Origin: Allomuricauda sp.
GTDB taxonomy: Bacteria; Bacteroidota; Bacteroidia; Flavobacteriales; Flavobacteriaceae
DNA length: 64,000 nt
NCBI GenBank assembly: GCA_017795045.1
Contig: CP051244.1
Span: 425,222-489,221 of the forward strand
Reading direction: 5' to 3'
The translations under genes were made by a program, and so were the position numbers. The notes beneath the pieces are model-generated. The model worked only from the letters and a program-made list of their open reading frames with translations. It was not told the DNA's origin and did not search any database. Position 1 is the first letter of the stretch. Each line of letters opens with the position of its first letter. Of the stretch, positions 53,716-63,341 are shown piece by piece.

Positions 53716-56112
53716 ATGGTAGCAAAGCTCACTAAAGGATTTTGGCCTAAGGTCGCACGGATTATTCTTCGCAATAGGATTCTGATTCTTATCGCCATTG
53801 CCGCATTCACGGTCTTTTTGGGATTCCAGTGGAAAAACATGCAGTTTTCCAATACGGAGGCCAACATTCTTCCGGACGACCATCCTGCCACCGTTCAGTA
53901 CAAAGCCTTTACCAAAATTTTTGGGGAAGAAGGCAATGCCATAGTATTGGCCATTCGGGATACCGCTTTGTTCACACCCCAAAATTTTAACCGATGGAAT
54001 AAGCTCAGTAAGCAATTGGAAGCTTTCCCTGAGATTGATTTTGTTTTATCCACAGATAACCTTAAAGTTCTGGTCAAGGATGATGAAACCCAGGCTTTTA
54101 TCATGGAGCCTTTCCTTAAAAACCCTCCAGAGACCAAGCAGGAGATTGATTCCCTGACCCATCACTTGTTCAATGAATTGCCTTTTTACGACAATCTAAT
54201 TTACAATCCCAAAAGCGGTACTATACAGACCATTGCCTATTTGGACAAGGACATCATGAACACCGCGGTACGTAATGAGTTTATCCTGAACGACCTCGGT
54301 GATTTGGTAAAGAGCTTTGAAGATGAGACCCAGTTGGATGTAAGGGTCTCCGGCATGCCCTACATACGCACTTGGAACACCAAATCCATTGTGGACGAAA
54401 TCGGGATTTTTATCGTGGCGGCCCTCTTGGTCACTTCGATTATCTTTTTCTTTTTCTTCCGCAGTTTCCGAGCCACATTCATTTCCATGTGCGTGGTGAT
54501 CATTGGAGTGATGTGGGCCTTTGGCTTTTTGGGGCTCTTGCAGTATGAGATTACCATCTTGACCGCACTGATTCCCCCACTCATCATTGTTATCGGAATC
54601 CCGAACTGTATCTTCTTGATCAACAAATATCAACAAGAGGTAAATAAGCACGGTAACCAGGCCTTATCCCTTCAACGGGTCATTTCAAAAATTGGGAATG
54701 CCACCTTAATGACCAACATCACTACCGCATCAGGGTTTGCCACCTTCATTATTTTGGATAGTGACCTCCTTAAGGAATTTGGCATCGTGGCCTCCATCAA
54801 TATTGTAGGGATTTTTATCCTTTCCCTATTGATCATACCCATCATTTACAGTTTTATGCCGCTTCCCAAAACCAAGCATTTAAAGCATCTCAACAAAAAA
54901 TGGATGGACTTTTTTGTCAATTGGATGGAACGCATGGTACGGCACCATAGAATAGCAGTTTATATCACCACGGTAGCAGTTTTGGTCTTGAGCATCATTG
55001 GTATTTACCAAATCAAGATTACGGGTAGTCGGATTGAAGATCTTCCAAAAAACACCCATTTTTATAAAGACATACAGTTTTTTGAACAGGAGTTCGATGG
55101 AATCATGCCTATGGAAATTGTTGTCGATACCGAACGTAAAAATGGGGTGATAAAACCGGCCACCCTAAAGCGGATGGATGAATTGGGCATGACCATCAAC
55201 GAAATTCCCGAACTATCCAGACCCATTTCGGTTGTAGACCTCATCAAATATTCCAAACAAGCTTTTTATAACGGAATTCCAAAATACTATCAGCTGCCCA
55301 CTTCCCAAGAGAACACCTTTATTATGGATGCCGCCCGGAAATCTTCGGGCAATGACAACCTATTGGAGAGTTTTGTGGACAGCACGGGGCAAACGGCAAG
55401 GCTGACCACCTACATGCAGGATGTAAAGATTGATCGCATGGAAGAAATTGAGCGGGATGTTCAGCAGGCCATCAACAAGTTTTTTCCATCCGAACGATAC
55501 AAAGTTTTTATGACCGGAAAGGCGCTCTTATTTTTAAAGGGCACCAAATATCTGGTCAAAAATTTATTGCTTTCATTGGCCTTGGCCATTGGGCTGATTT
55601 CGCTCTTTATGGCCTATCTGTTCCGCTCATTTCGGATGGTGATCATCTCTTTGGTCCCCAACCTACTGCCCTTGGTCATAACCGCCGGGGTGATGGGGTA
55701 TTTGGGCGTCCCCATAAAGCCTTCCACCATTTTGGTGTTCAGCATTGCCTTTGGTATTTCGGTTGATGACACCATTCACTTTTTGGCAAAGTACCGGCAA
55801 GAATTGGCCGCACACAAATGGCATATCAAAAGATCGGTCTATGCCGCCTTGCGCGAAACCGGGGTAAGTATGTTCTACACCTCCATTGTGTTGTTTTTTG
55901 GCTTTTCCGTATTTATCATTTCCAGTTTTGGAGGCACTAAGGCTTTGGGAGGACTGGTATCGGCCACCTTGCTGTTCGCCATGCTTTCCAACCTGATCTT
56001 GTTGCCCTCCTTACTCCTATCATTGGAAAGGAGCATTGCCAATAAGCAGGTCCTTAAAAAGCCTCAAATTGATATTCTGCCCAAGGAAGAGGACGGCCCC
56101 AAGGACAAATAA
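53716..56112 (+). CDS. MMPL/RND family exporter
   Basis: 798 residues with the RND layout: membrane segment at about 18-35, a periplasmic domain (40-220), five or six membrane segments (about 225-400), a second periplasmic domain (440-600) and a final membrane block. The transmembrane pattern FGISVDDTIHFLAKYRQE in the second half carries the Asp pair of the proton relay. This two-fold, patched-like type moves lipids or hydrophobic compounds; hopanoid, fatty-acid or pigment export has been shown for relatives. The substrate here is unknown. It lies between frr and asnS without a functional link. Confidence 0.92.
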   Translation: MVAKLTKGFWPKVARIILRNRILILIAIAAFTVFLGFQWKNMQFSNTEANILPDDHPATVQYKAFTKIFGEEGNAIVLAIRDTALFTPQNFNRWNKLSKQLEAFPEIDFVLSTDNLKVLVKDDETQAFIMEPFLKNPPETKQEIDSLTHHLFNELPFYDNLIYNPKSGTIQTIAYLDKDIMNTAVRNEFILNDLGDLVKSFEDETQLDVRVSGMPYIRTWNTKSIVDEIGIFIVAALLVTSIIFFFFFRSFRATFISMCVVIIGVMWAFGFLGLLQYEITILTALIPPLIIVIGIPNCIFLINKYQQEVNKHGNQALSLQRVISKIGNATLMTNITTASGFATFIILDSDLLKEFGIVASINIVGIFILSLLIIPIIYSFMPLPKTKHLKHLNKKWMDFFVNWMERMVRHHRIAVYITTVAVLVLSIIGIYQIKITGSRIEDLPKNTHFYKDIQFFEQEFDGIMPMEIVVDTERKNGVIKPATLKRMDELGMTINEIPELSRPISVVDLIKYSKQAFYNGIPKYYQLPTSQENTFIMDAARKSSGNDNLLESFVDSTGQTARLTTYMQDVKIDRMEEIERDVQQAINKFFPSERYKVFMTGKALLFLKGTKYLVKNLLLSLALAIGLISLFMAYLFRSFRMVIISLVPNLLPLVITAGVMGYLGVPIKPSTILVFSIAFGISVDDTIHFLAKYRQELAAHKWHIKRSVYAALRETGVSMFYTSIVLFFGFSVFIISSFGGTKALGGLVSATLLFAMLSNLILLPSLLLSLERSIANKQVLKKPQIDILPKEEDGPKDK

Positions 56113-56202
56113 TCCACGGAACAGCTATAAATTAGGCCGTTCCATTGCTTTCATTTTTTATCAAAAACCTATCTTTACCGCTTAAATTACGATAGCCTTA
56201 CA

Positions 56203-57636
56203 ATGAAGTCTTATTCCATAAAAGAATTGCTAGAAAAGCAACCCGTAGGAGAACCTGTTGAAGTAAATGGATGGGTAAAAACATTTAGGAGCAACCGATT
56301 TATTGCCTTGAACGATGGTTCAACCATACATAATCTGCAGTGCGTTGTCGATTTTGAGAATTTTGACGAAGCCTTACTCAAACAAATCAGCACTGGGGCA
56401 GCCTTAAAAATATCCGGCACCTTGGTGGAAAGCCAAGGAAAGGGACAAAGTGTGGAAATCCAATCTACCGATGTCTTTGTACATGGTACTGCCGACCCGG
56501 AGATCTACCCTATTCAACCGAAAAAACACTCCTTGGAGTTTTTACGGGAAAAAGCTCATTTACGGGTACGCACCAACACCTTTTCGGCGGTAATGCGAGT
56601 GCGCTCTGCGCTATCATTTGCCATTCACAGCTATTTTCAGCAGAATGGTTTTTACTATATGCACGCCCCTATCATTACGGGTTCCGATGCGGAAGGGGCC
56701 GGGGAAATGTTCCGGGTCACTACTCTTGACGACAAAAATCCTCCTGTTGATGGACAGGGCAAGGTGGACTATTCCGAAGATTTCTTCGGAAAGGAGACCA
56801 ACCTTACCGTTTCAGGACAGTTAGAGGCCGAAACCTATGCCATGGCCCTTGGAAAAGTATATACCTTTGGGCCTACGTTCCGGGCAGAAAATTCCAATAC
56901 CTCCAGACACTTGGCGGAGTTTTGGATGATAGAGCCTGAAGTGGCCTTCAATGACTTGGATGCCAACATGGATTTGGCCGAAGATTTCATCAAATGGATC
57001 ATCCAATATGTATTGGATAACTGTGGTGATGATCTTGAGTTCTTGGAAAAACGTTTGTTGGATGAGGAGAAGTCCAAACCCCAAGCCGAGCGTTCGGAAA
57101 TGAGTCTGACCGAGAAACTGAAGTTTGTGGTCGAGAACAACTTTAAGAGGGTTTCTTATACCGAAGCCATCGATATTTTGCGAAACAGCAAGCCCAACAA
57201 GAAGAAAAAATTCCAATATCCCATTAATGAGTGGGGTGCCGATTTACAGAGCGAGCACGAACGCTTCTTGGTGGAAAAGCATTTTAAGTGCCCCGTAATC
57301 CTTTTTGATTATCCGGCCAACATCAAGGCGTTCTATATGCGTTTGAACGAAGATGGCAAAACTGTACGTGCCATGGACGTGCTTTTCCCAGGTATTGGGG
57401 AAATTGTTGGAGGTTCCCAAAGGGAAGAACGTTTAGATGTGCTTCAAGACAAAATCAAAGCGTTGAATATTGATGAAAAAGAACTTTGGTGGTACTTGGA
57501 CCTGAGACGATTTGGTACGGCCACACACAGTGGTTTTGGGCTTGGTTTTGAGCGAATGGTACAATTTGCCACAGGCATGGGCAACATCAGGGACGTGATT
57601 CCTTACCCCAGAACTCCGCAGAGCGCTGAGTTTTAA
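56203..57636 (+). CDS. asnS: Asparaginyl-tRNA synthetase
   Basis: 477 residues, class II. The N-terminal OB-fold anticodon domain (about 15-110, [20 protein letters not shown]) precedes the catalytic core with motif 2 ([21 protein letters not shown]) and motif 3 ([16 protein letters not shown]). Motif details distinguish it from AspRS, including the absence of a GAD-type insertion. TATCTTTA at 56170-56177 may be its -7 box. Confidence 0.97.
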   Translation: MKSYSIKELLEKQPVGEPVEVNGWVKTFRSNRFIALNDGSTIHNLQCVVDFENFDEALLKQISTGAALKISGTLVESQGKGQSVEIQSTDVFVHGTADPEIYPIQPKKHSLEFLREKAHLRVRTNTFSAVMRVRSALSFAIHSYFQQNGFYYMHAPIITGSDAEGAGEMFRVTTLDDKNPPVDGQGKVDYSEDFFGKETNLTVSGQLEAETYAMALGKVYTFGPTFRAENSNTSRHLAEFWMIEPEVAFNDLDANMDLAEDFIKWIIQYVLDNCGDDLEFLEKRLLDEEKSKPQAERSEMSLTEKLKFVVENNFKRVSYTEAIDILRNSKPNKKKKFQYPINEWGADLQSEHERFLVEKHFKCPVILFDYPANIKAFYMRLNEDGKTVRAMDVLFPGIGEIVGGSQREERLDVLQDKIKALNIDEKELWWYLDLRRFGTATHSGFGLGFERMVQFATGMGNIRDVIPYPRTPQSAEF

Positions 57637-57682
57637 AAGGAATTCTTAAATTTATAAGTAGGAAGATTGTAAATCAATCCCC

Positions 57683-59140
57683 ATGCTAAAACAACATCTA
57701 CAGTTTAAGCTTTCCCAGAAACTGTCTCCCCAGCAGATTCAGCTCATGAAGCTCATTCAATTGCCCACGCAGGCATTTGAACAACGATTGAAGCAGGAAC
57801 TGGAGGAGAATCCCGCCCTTGAGAGTGGAAAGGCGGAGAGCGACGCCATGGATGATGTTTATGAGGATACCTATGATGATTCTTCGGACAACGAGACCAT
57901 TTCCGCAGAGGATATCAATATTGATGATTATCTGAGCGATGATGAAATCCCCGATTACAGGACCCGTACCAACAACTACAGCTCAGACGATGAGGAAAAA
58001 AGTATTCCGTATGCGGCCGGCACTTCTTTCAACCAACACTTGATCAACCAACTTAACACGGTTTATTTGGATGATGAGGAATGGGCGATTGCGGAGTTCT
58101 TGGTGGGAAGTGTGGATGAAAGCGGGTATATAAGACGTCCCATTGCCGATATCATGGATGATTTGGCCTTTACGCAAAACATCTATGTGGACGAGAAAAA
58201 GATTCAATCCGTGCTTAAAGTGGTCCAAGAGTTGGACCCTCCGGGGGTGGGCGCAAGATCGCTGGACGAGTGCCTGATCATCCAACTCAAGCGCAAGGAG
58301 CAAAAGCCTTCCGTTGAACTGGCCATCAACATCTTGGAAAAATCGTTTGATCAATTCACCAAAAAGCACTATGCCAAGCTCATTCAAAAACACCACATAA
58401 GTGAAGAAGAGCTCAAAGCCGCCATTTCCGAGATTGAAAGACTGAACCCCAAACCAGGAGGCTCCTATTCGGGCAACACCCGGATGATAGAACACATTGT
58501 CCCGGACTTTTCCATTCGGATCGTGGATGGGGAACTGGAACTCACCCTGAACGGAAGAAATGCCCCTGAACTGCATGTCTCCAAAGAGTACAACAACATG
58601 CTCCAAGGGTATAAGGATTCCAAGGAAAAATCAAAATCGCAGAAGGATACCGTGCTCTTCATCAAGCAAAAACTGGATGCGGCCAAATGGTTCATTGATG
58701 CGATCAAACAGCGGCAGCAAACCCTGTTTGTGACCATGAGCACCATCATGAACTATCAAAAGGAATACTTTTTGACCGGTGACGAGCGAAAATTGCGCCC
58801 CATGATCCTAAAGGACATTGCAGATCAAATAGACATGGACGTTTCCACGGTTTCGCGAGTGGCCAACAGCAAGTATGTGGATACCCCTTATGGGACCAAA
58901 CTTATCAAGGACTACTTTTCCGAGGCCATGAAGAATGAGCAGGGAGAAGATGTATCCACCAAAGAAATCAAAAAAATATTGGAGACCGTTATTGGTGATG
59001 AGGAAAAGAAAAAGCCTTTGACGGATGATAAACTGGCAAAAATCCTGAAAGAGCGTGGCTATCCCATAGCTCGAAGAACCGTGGCCAAGTACAGGGAACA
59101 ATTGGGCCTCCCGGTGGCCCGGTTAAGAAAGGAAATCTGA
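57683..59140 (+). CDS. rpoN: RNA polymerase sigma-54 factor
   Basis: 485 residues. The activator-interacting region I starts LKQHLQFKLSQKLSPQQIQL and is followed by an acidic region II (about 50-105). The core-binding part includes QELDPPGVGARSLDECL, the HTH is IADQIDMDVSTVSRVANSKYV, and the RpoN box is seen as ARRTVAKYREQLG. Its stop overlaps the start of the next gene by one base. Sigma-54 needs AAA+ activators; none is in the window. Confidence 0.98.
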   Translation: MLKQHLQFKLSQKLSPQQIQLMKLIQLPTQAFEQRLKQELEENPALESGKAESDAMDDVYEDTYDDSSDNETISAEDINIDDYLSDDEIPDYRTRTNNYSSDDEEKSIPYAAGTSFNQHLINQLNTVYLDDEEWAIAEFLVGSVDESGYIRRPIADIMDDLAFTQNIYVDEKKIQSVLKVVQELDPPGVGARSLDECLIIQLKRKEQKPSVELAINILEKSFDQFTKKHYAKLIQKHHISEEELKAAISEIERLNPKPGGSYSGNTRMIEHIVPDFSIRIVDGELELTLNGRNAPELHVSKEYNNMLQGYKDSKEKSKSQKDTVLFIKQKLDAAKWFIDAIKQRQQTLFVTMSTIMNYQKEYFLTGDERKLRPMILKDIADQIDMDVSTVSRVANSKYVDTPYGTKLIKDYFSEAMKNEQGEDVSTKEIKKILETVIGDEEKKKPLTDDKLAKILKERGYPIARRTVAKYREQLGLPVARLRKEI

Positions 59141-59742
59141 TGCGCCACTTCTTCAACGTTGTCTCCTATCTTTTTCATCCACTGTTTATCCCTGTTGGAG
59201 GAACCATACTCTATTTTTTAGTGGCCCCCTACAGTACTTTGGAGATTCAAAGCGGGAACATCCTACCCATTTTTATCCTCACCGTGATCATCCCTATCAT
59301 CTTTTTTCTGATCCTGAAAAACTTGGGCATTATCCATTCCATTTTCCTGCCCACCCTACAAGAGCGCAAGTACCCGCTCTATATAAGCTGTGCTTTATTT
59401 TTGATGATCTTGTACAAAGTCATCCCCAACAATTATGTACATGAACTGTTCTACTTCTTTATAGGCTTGCTCACCGCCACGGCAACAGCCCTTATCCTTC
59501 TTTTCCTGAAGTTTAAGACCAGCATGCACCTCTTGGGCATGGGAAGTGTTTTAATGTTCATGATCGGCCTTAGCATTCATTTTGAAGTGAACATTACCTT
59601 GGCCATTAGTATTTTCACCCTATGCACGGGATTGGTGGCCACTTCACGACTGTATCTGCAGGCCCACAACAAGGCTGAATTACTGATAGGGTTTCTGGTG
59701 GGCGTCTGCTCCCAACTTATCATCTTAAAGTATTGGTTATAG
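59140..59742 (+). CDS. PAP2-like integral membrane protein with altered motifs
   Basis: 200 residues with about six membrane segments. The spacing recalls PAP2 lipid phosphatases: QERKYPLY near the first motif, SMHLLGMGS where PSGH is expected, and SRLYLQAHNKAELLIGFLVG as the third motif with Ser, Arg and His kept but Asp replaced by Glu. Catalysis is therefore uncertain. It overlaps the end of rpoN by one base, so the two are translationally coupled, and it ends overlapping the tail of the convergent barrel gene. Confidence 0.75.
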   Translation: MRHFFNVVSYLFHPLFIPVGGTILYFLVAPYSTLEIQSGNILPIFILTVIIPIIFFLILKNLGIIHSIFLPTLQERKYPLYISCALFLMILYKVIPNNYVHELFYFFIGLLTATATALILLFLKFKTSMHLLGMGSVLMFMIGLSIHFEVNITLAISIFTLCTGLVATSRLYLQAHNKAELLIGFLVGVCSQLIILKYWL

Positions 59743-60426
59743 AATGTAGAAAATCAAACCAATGCGAAGCACCTTGGTATCTATCTTTTCACCGTTCTGC
59801 AGTTGAGCAGTTTCTTCCAATAAGGGGCTTAGGCCATAATACGTATGGATATTCCAGGTGTTGTACCCAAAGTTGAGCATTAGTCCGTATTGGAACGATT
59901 GGATATCGTCATTGGAAAAGCTGGTTGAGCCACCTTCCATAACCAATTTGGATCTCCCTGAAAACACATACCCCAACTTAACGCCAGCATAAATACGCCA
60001 GAACTTATATTCCTCAACCGTCGAGGTCCTCCATCTCAATTCCAAAGGAAATTCAACGGCATGGGTCTCCAATTTGCTACGGTTAAAATCAGCTTGGTCC
60101 ATGACCTCATAGGAAACAACATTGTTTGTCTTGGTAGCCACAATGTTGCTGTAGTAGGAGTTTACCGCATACCCCACACCAATTCCTAAACCTACATTCC
60201 TACGGAAATTAAGAGGGATATCTTTGATGAAACCGGCCTGAAGGTTATAGGAAAGGTTACGCTGCACTGTGTTTTCCGGTCTATTGAACAGCACGTTGTA
60301 CCCCAACCCGATATAAAATTGATCTTCCAAATAGCGCCTATCAACATCCGCATTGGAATCCTGCACTTCCTGTGATTGTGCAAAAAGGGAAAAAGATAAT
60401 AGGACCAAAACTACATACTGCTTCAT
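59737..60426 (-). CDS. Outer-membrane beta-barrel protein (PorT/OmpW-size)
   Basis: 229 residues from the ATG at 60426, with signal peptide MKQYVVLVLLSFSLFAQSQ. The mature part begins RRYLEDQFYIGLGYNVLF and shows eight or so amphipathic strands, ending LRIGLIFYIL with the terminal aromatic rule only loosely kept. It belongs to the general outer-membrane beta-barrel group of Bacteroidota. It follows the ExbD genes but a terminator separates them. Function unknown. Confidence 0.8.
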   Translation of the reverse strand: MKQYVVLVLLSFSLFAQSQEVQDSNADVDRRYLEDQFYIGLGYNVLFNRPENTVQRNLSYNLQAGFIKDIPLNFRRNVGLGIGVGYAVNSYYSNIVATKTNNVVSYEVMDQADFNRSKLETHAVEFPLELRWRTSTVEEYKFWRIYAGVKLGYVFSGRSKLVMEGGSTSFSNDDIQSFQYGLMLNFGYNTWNIHTYYGLSPLLEETAQLQNGEKIDTKVLRIGLIFYIL

Positions 60427-60444
60427 TACAATGCTCTCCAAAAT

Positions 60445-60480
60445 AAAAAACAACCCAAATTACACATTTGGATTGTTTTT
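60445..60480 (-). terminator. Terminator after the second ExbD pair
   Basis: AAAACAACCCAAAT and ATTTGGATTGTTTT pair over 14 bases with one mismatch, and TTTTTTATTTT follows on the minus strand. It separates the ExbD genes from the barrel gene. Confidence 0.85.
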
Positions 60481-60508
60481 GACTCTACTCTTTTCCCCAA
60501 AGTTTTCC

Positions 60509-60976
60509 TTATTGCGAATTTCCTTGGAAGACGGTATAGTTTACCTTAAGAAGATTGACTTTACGGAGCTCTTCCTTTATATCTGACACCACCCCAACAT
60601 TTACATTCTTATCTACTTTAAGGGAAACGGTGACCAGATTCCGTATGGCATCCGGTTTTTGTGCCAGTTCCTGTAAAACATAAGGACCCACTTCATTCAT
60701 ATGGGCAATTTTATTGTTCAACTGGATTCTTGGTTCTGACCCCAATACTTTTGCCAAATCTTGATTGGGCCTTCCAACATATATTTCAATCACCCTATCC
60801 TTTTTCTCAAGCTTTTTGACTTGGTTTGCCTGGGGCAAGTTATTGTCCACCAACAGCGTTTCCGACTTAATTGTGGTGACCGTCATAAAAAAGAACAATA
60901 AAATGAAAACAATGTCCGGTAAAGCTGCCGTTGATATGGCGGGCTGCGTCTTTTTATAGTTTCTGATGCTTTTCAT
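60509..60976 (-). CDS. exbD: ExbD/TolR-type protein, short form, second pair
   Basis: 155 residues. One N-terminal membrane helix (PDIVFILLFFFMTVTTI) with the conserved Asp that carries protons, then a periplasmic domain ending in a strand (KVNYTVFQGNSQ). Nearly the same in layout as the 160-residue form at 61763. It lies 6 bases behind its partner. ExbD with ExbB transmits the proton gradient to TonB or to other envelope machines. Confidence 0.92.
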   Translation of the reverse strand: MKSIRNYKKTQPAISTAALPDIVFILLFFFMTVTTIKSETLLVDNNLPQANQVKKLEKKDRVIEIYVGRPNQDLAKVLGSEPRIQLNNKIAHMNEVGPYVLQELAQKPDAIRNLVTVSLKVDKNVNVGVVSDIKEELRKVNLLKVNYTVFQGNSQ

Positions 60977-60982
60977 GATGTC

Positions 60983-61606
60983 TTAGTTTAGTTTGGATAT
61001 GGTCTCCGCTTCCGAAAGTTTCATTGGGAACATTTCCCTAATCGTTTCAATCTCGCGTTGTAGGTCCATCTTCTCCCCATCGGACATCTCACCGGAATAA
61101 TACAATTCCTCCATATCCACATAATTCTTACCATAATACCTTTGGGATTCCCTATTCCTCAATTCGTTGTAAGCTGCCGTTAATGCATCCTGTACGCTTA
61201 CATACATCCCATATGAAGCTTCACGGTTACTATTGAAAGATATGACGGCCTTTATAGGATTATCGGAAGCATCAGGGCTTCCAGCTCCCTTACAATACCC
61301 ACAATGATTCTCATTTCCTTTTGGAATGCCTCCATTATCCAAAAATGCCATTGCGGCCATTTTAAGATCTTTCAACTCCATAATACCATCCTCCACGAAG
61401 AGCTCGTCATTTTTATTTAGGCTTACCCTAAATATATTACGTTCGTTTACAGGAGGAGGTGGAATGGTTTCCTTGGGAGGTAATTTTCTGTCCAGACCAA
61501 CATCGGTCTGTATGGTTGCGGTAACCAAAAAAAAGATCAATAGCAGAAAAGCGATATCTGCCATTGAGCCCGCATTCACTTCGGGATTCTCTCTGTTTCT
61601 GTTCAT
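60983..61606 (-). CDS. exbD: ExbD/TolR-type protein, long form, second pair
   Basis: 207 residues. The membrane helix MADIAFLLLIFFLVTATI carries the proton-relay Asp. The periplasmic part includes a short Cys motif, CGYCKG at about 95, in the segment before SDNPIKAVISF, and ends in a helical tail (MFPMKLSEAETISKLN). It is a diverged copy of the 201-residue gene at 62260 and keeps the same Cys motif. It starts the second transcript of the cluster. Confidence 0.92.
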   Translation of the reverse strand: MNRNRENPEVNAGSMADIAFLLLIFFLVTATIQTDVGLDRKLPPKETIPPPPVNERNIFRVSLNKNDELFVEDGIMELKDLKMAAMAFLDNGGIPKGNENHCGYCKGAGSPDASDNPIKAVISFNSNREASYGMYVSVQDALTAAYNELRNRESQRYYGKNYVDMEELYYSGEMSDGEKMDLQREIETIREMFPMKLSEAETISKLN

Positions 61607-61707
61607 AACTTAATGTTTAGCTGGGATTAATATTCCTTATTGGTTCTCAAGAACATACATCACAACAATTATTCCAAAACAGAGAAAGGAAAATCGTACA
61701 CAAACAA

Positions 61708-61740
61708 AAAACGCCCCAAATCTTTCAATTTGGAGCGTTT
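61708..61740 (-). terminator. Terminator between the two ExbD pairs
   Basis: AAACGCCCCAAAT and ATTTGGAGCGTTT pair with one mismatch, and TTTTTTG follows on the minus strand. The two ExbD pairs are therefore probably separate transcripts. Confidence 0.85.
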
Positions 61741-61762
61741 CCCACTAAATCTAAGTTATTGT

Positions 61763-62245
61763 TTACTGCAAGTTATTAAACGCATCCCCTTCGTAGGTCG
61801 TATAATTGACCTTAAGGGCATTAACTTCTCTTAGTTGTTGTTTAATATCGGTAATAAGACCCATATTGGCATTCTTATCAACCTTTAGAGCAGTAGTCAA
61901 TACATTTTGAAGTTCCTGTGGTTTCTTGGCGCGTTCGGCCAAGATGTATGATCCAACCTCGTCCACATTCGCAAACTTGTCATTCAATTGAATCCTTGGT
62001 TCAGTCCCAAAAACACTTTGGTATTCTTGGGTGGGCTTTCCAACGTAGATATAGATCACACGATCCTTTTTCTCCAACTTTTTGATTTCAGTTGCATTGG
62101 GAAGTGTATTCTCAACCAATAGGGAACTATCTTTCATGGTCGTTACCGTCATAAAAAAGAACAGCAACATAAAGACAATATCCGGAAGTGACGCGGTGGA
62201 TACCGCAGGCAAATCCCCATCTTTCTTTTTTGTAAACTTAGCCAT
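61763..62245 (-). CDS. exbD: ExbD/TolR-type protein, short form, first pair
   Basis: 160 residues. The membrane helix PDIVFMLLFFFMTVTTM carries the Asp; the periplasmic part has KKLEKKDRVIYIYVGKPTQEY and a terminal strand LKVNYTTYEG. It follows the long form by 14 bases and is the last gene of the ExbB-led operon. Confidence 0.92.
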   Translation of the reverse strand: MAKFTKKKDGDLPAVSTASLPDIVFMLLFFFMTVTTMKDSSLLVENTLPNATEIKKLEKKDRVIYIYVGKPTQEYQSVFGTEPRIQLNDKFANVDEVGSYILAERAKKPQELQNVLTTALKVDKNANMGLITDIKQQLREVNALKVNYTTYEGDAFNNLQ

Positions 62246-62259
62246 ATTAAATTCTAGTT

Positions 62260-62865
62260 TTAATTGGTTGATGTTTCCGCTTCGGATAGTTTCTGTGGAA
62301 ACATATCCTGAATACGTTTTACCTTATCCTTCAAATCGTCCCGCGTTGCAGTTGGAGTTTCTGGGTTAAGGTACTCAGATTCCATCTCAGTAAAGTCCCT
62401 GTTGTATAAACGTTGGGCCTCCCGGTTACGCAAATCGTTATAGGCACCTACCAACTCGTTCTGTACGGTAATGTAGGTACTGTATTTGGTCTCCCGGTCA
62501 TTCTTCAAAGAGATGATCGCCTTTGTTGGATTATCGGATGAAGCTGCATCCTTTCTTCCTTTACAATAGTTACAAGATCCATCCGCGTTGTTCTCCAAGA
62601 ATGCCGTTGCAGCCTTCCTCAAGTCCTTCAGGTTCATCAACTCATCTTCCACCAACAGTTGTCCATTTTTATTGATATTAACCGTAAAAATGTTCTTCTG
62701 TCTAATGATTACATCCGTTTCTGGCGGCTCTATGGGCGGTAACATACGATCCAAACCTGCATCTGTTTCAATGGTTGTGGTAACCAAGAAAAAGATCAGC
62801 AAGAGGAACGCAATATCCGCCATGGAACCGGCATTTACTTCCGGTGCTCCTTTTCTTCTAGGCAT
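62260..62865 (-). CDS. exbD: ExbD/TolR-type protein, long form, first pair
   Basis: 201 residues. The helix MADIAFLLLIFFLVTTTI carries the proton-relay Asp. The periplasmic domain holds CNYCKG at about 92-97 and RNREAQRLYNRDFTEME in a helical region. It is paired with the short form downstream and is preceded by the small membrane protein by 11 bases. Confidence 0.92.
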   Translation of the reverse strand: MPRRKGAPEVNAGSMADIAFLLLIFFLVTTTIETDAGLDRMLPPIEPPETDVIIRQKNIFTVNINKNGQLLVEDELMNLKDLRKAATAFLENNADGSCNYCKGRKDAASSDNPTKAIISLKNDRETKYSTYITVQNELVGAYNDLRNREAQRLYNRDFTEMESEYLNPETPTATRDDLKDKVKRIQDMFPQKLSEAETSTN

Positions 62866-62876
62866 AATTCAGCTTT

Positions 62877-63314
62877 TTACTTGACGAACATTTTCTTCAA
62901 CCCTGGCAACACCATAAGAAGTACGGCCACTACCGTTAGGATGAAGAAGACGTTAAGTCCCATTCCAATATTCTTTACAGTACCCTCGGTGGTCTCTATA
63001 CCTCTTTCGGACATAGCTTCAACTACAGCCATGTTATCGGAGGAAAGTCCGTAAGATACTGCCACAACTATAGCCAGTCCACCAATGGCGAACAGGGCTT
63101 TCTTAATGCTTCCCGGTGTGGTAAACAGTTTTTTGAGTCCAAAAAATACCGCTGCCACCACCGCAATGGCCAACAAAATGTACATGATCACGAACATAAA
63201 GTTCATGGCACCACTATTGATGGCACTTGGGTCATCTGCAGAAGGTAAGGAGAACCAGAGAACGGCCGCTACCAACCCGATGACAATGAGTGCTATTTTT
63301 ATTACTTTATTCAT
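62877..63314 (-). CDS. Small membrane protein of the ExbB-ExbD locus
   Basis: 145 residues with four hydrophobic segments (about 5-22, 38-62, 72-92, 118-138) and no recognised domain. It lies between the ExbB-like gene (27-base gap) and the first ExbD (11-base gap), so it probably belongs to the same machine. I do not recognise the family beyond its regular appearance at such flavobacterial loci. Confidence 0.8.
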   Translation of the reverse strand: MNKVIKIALIVIGLVAAVLWFSLPSADDPSAINSGAMNFMFVIMYILLAIAVVAAVFFGLKKLFTTPGSIKKALFAIGGLAIVVAVSYGLSSDNMAVVEAMSERGIETTEGTVKNIGMGLNVFFILTVVAVLLMVLPGLKKMFVK

Positions 63315-63341
63315 GATTCTCGATAGTTTTTAGTTTCGTAA

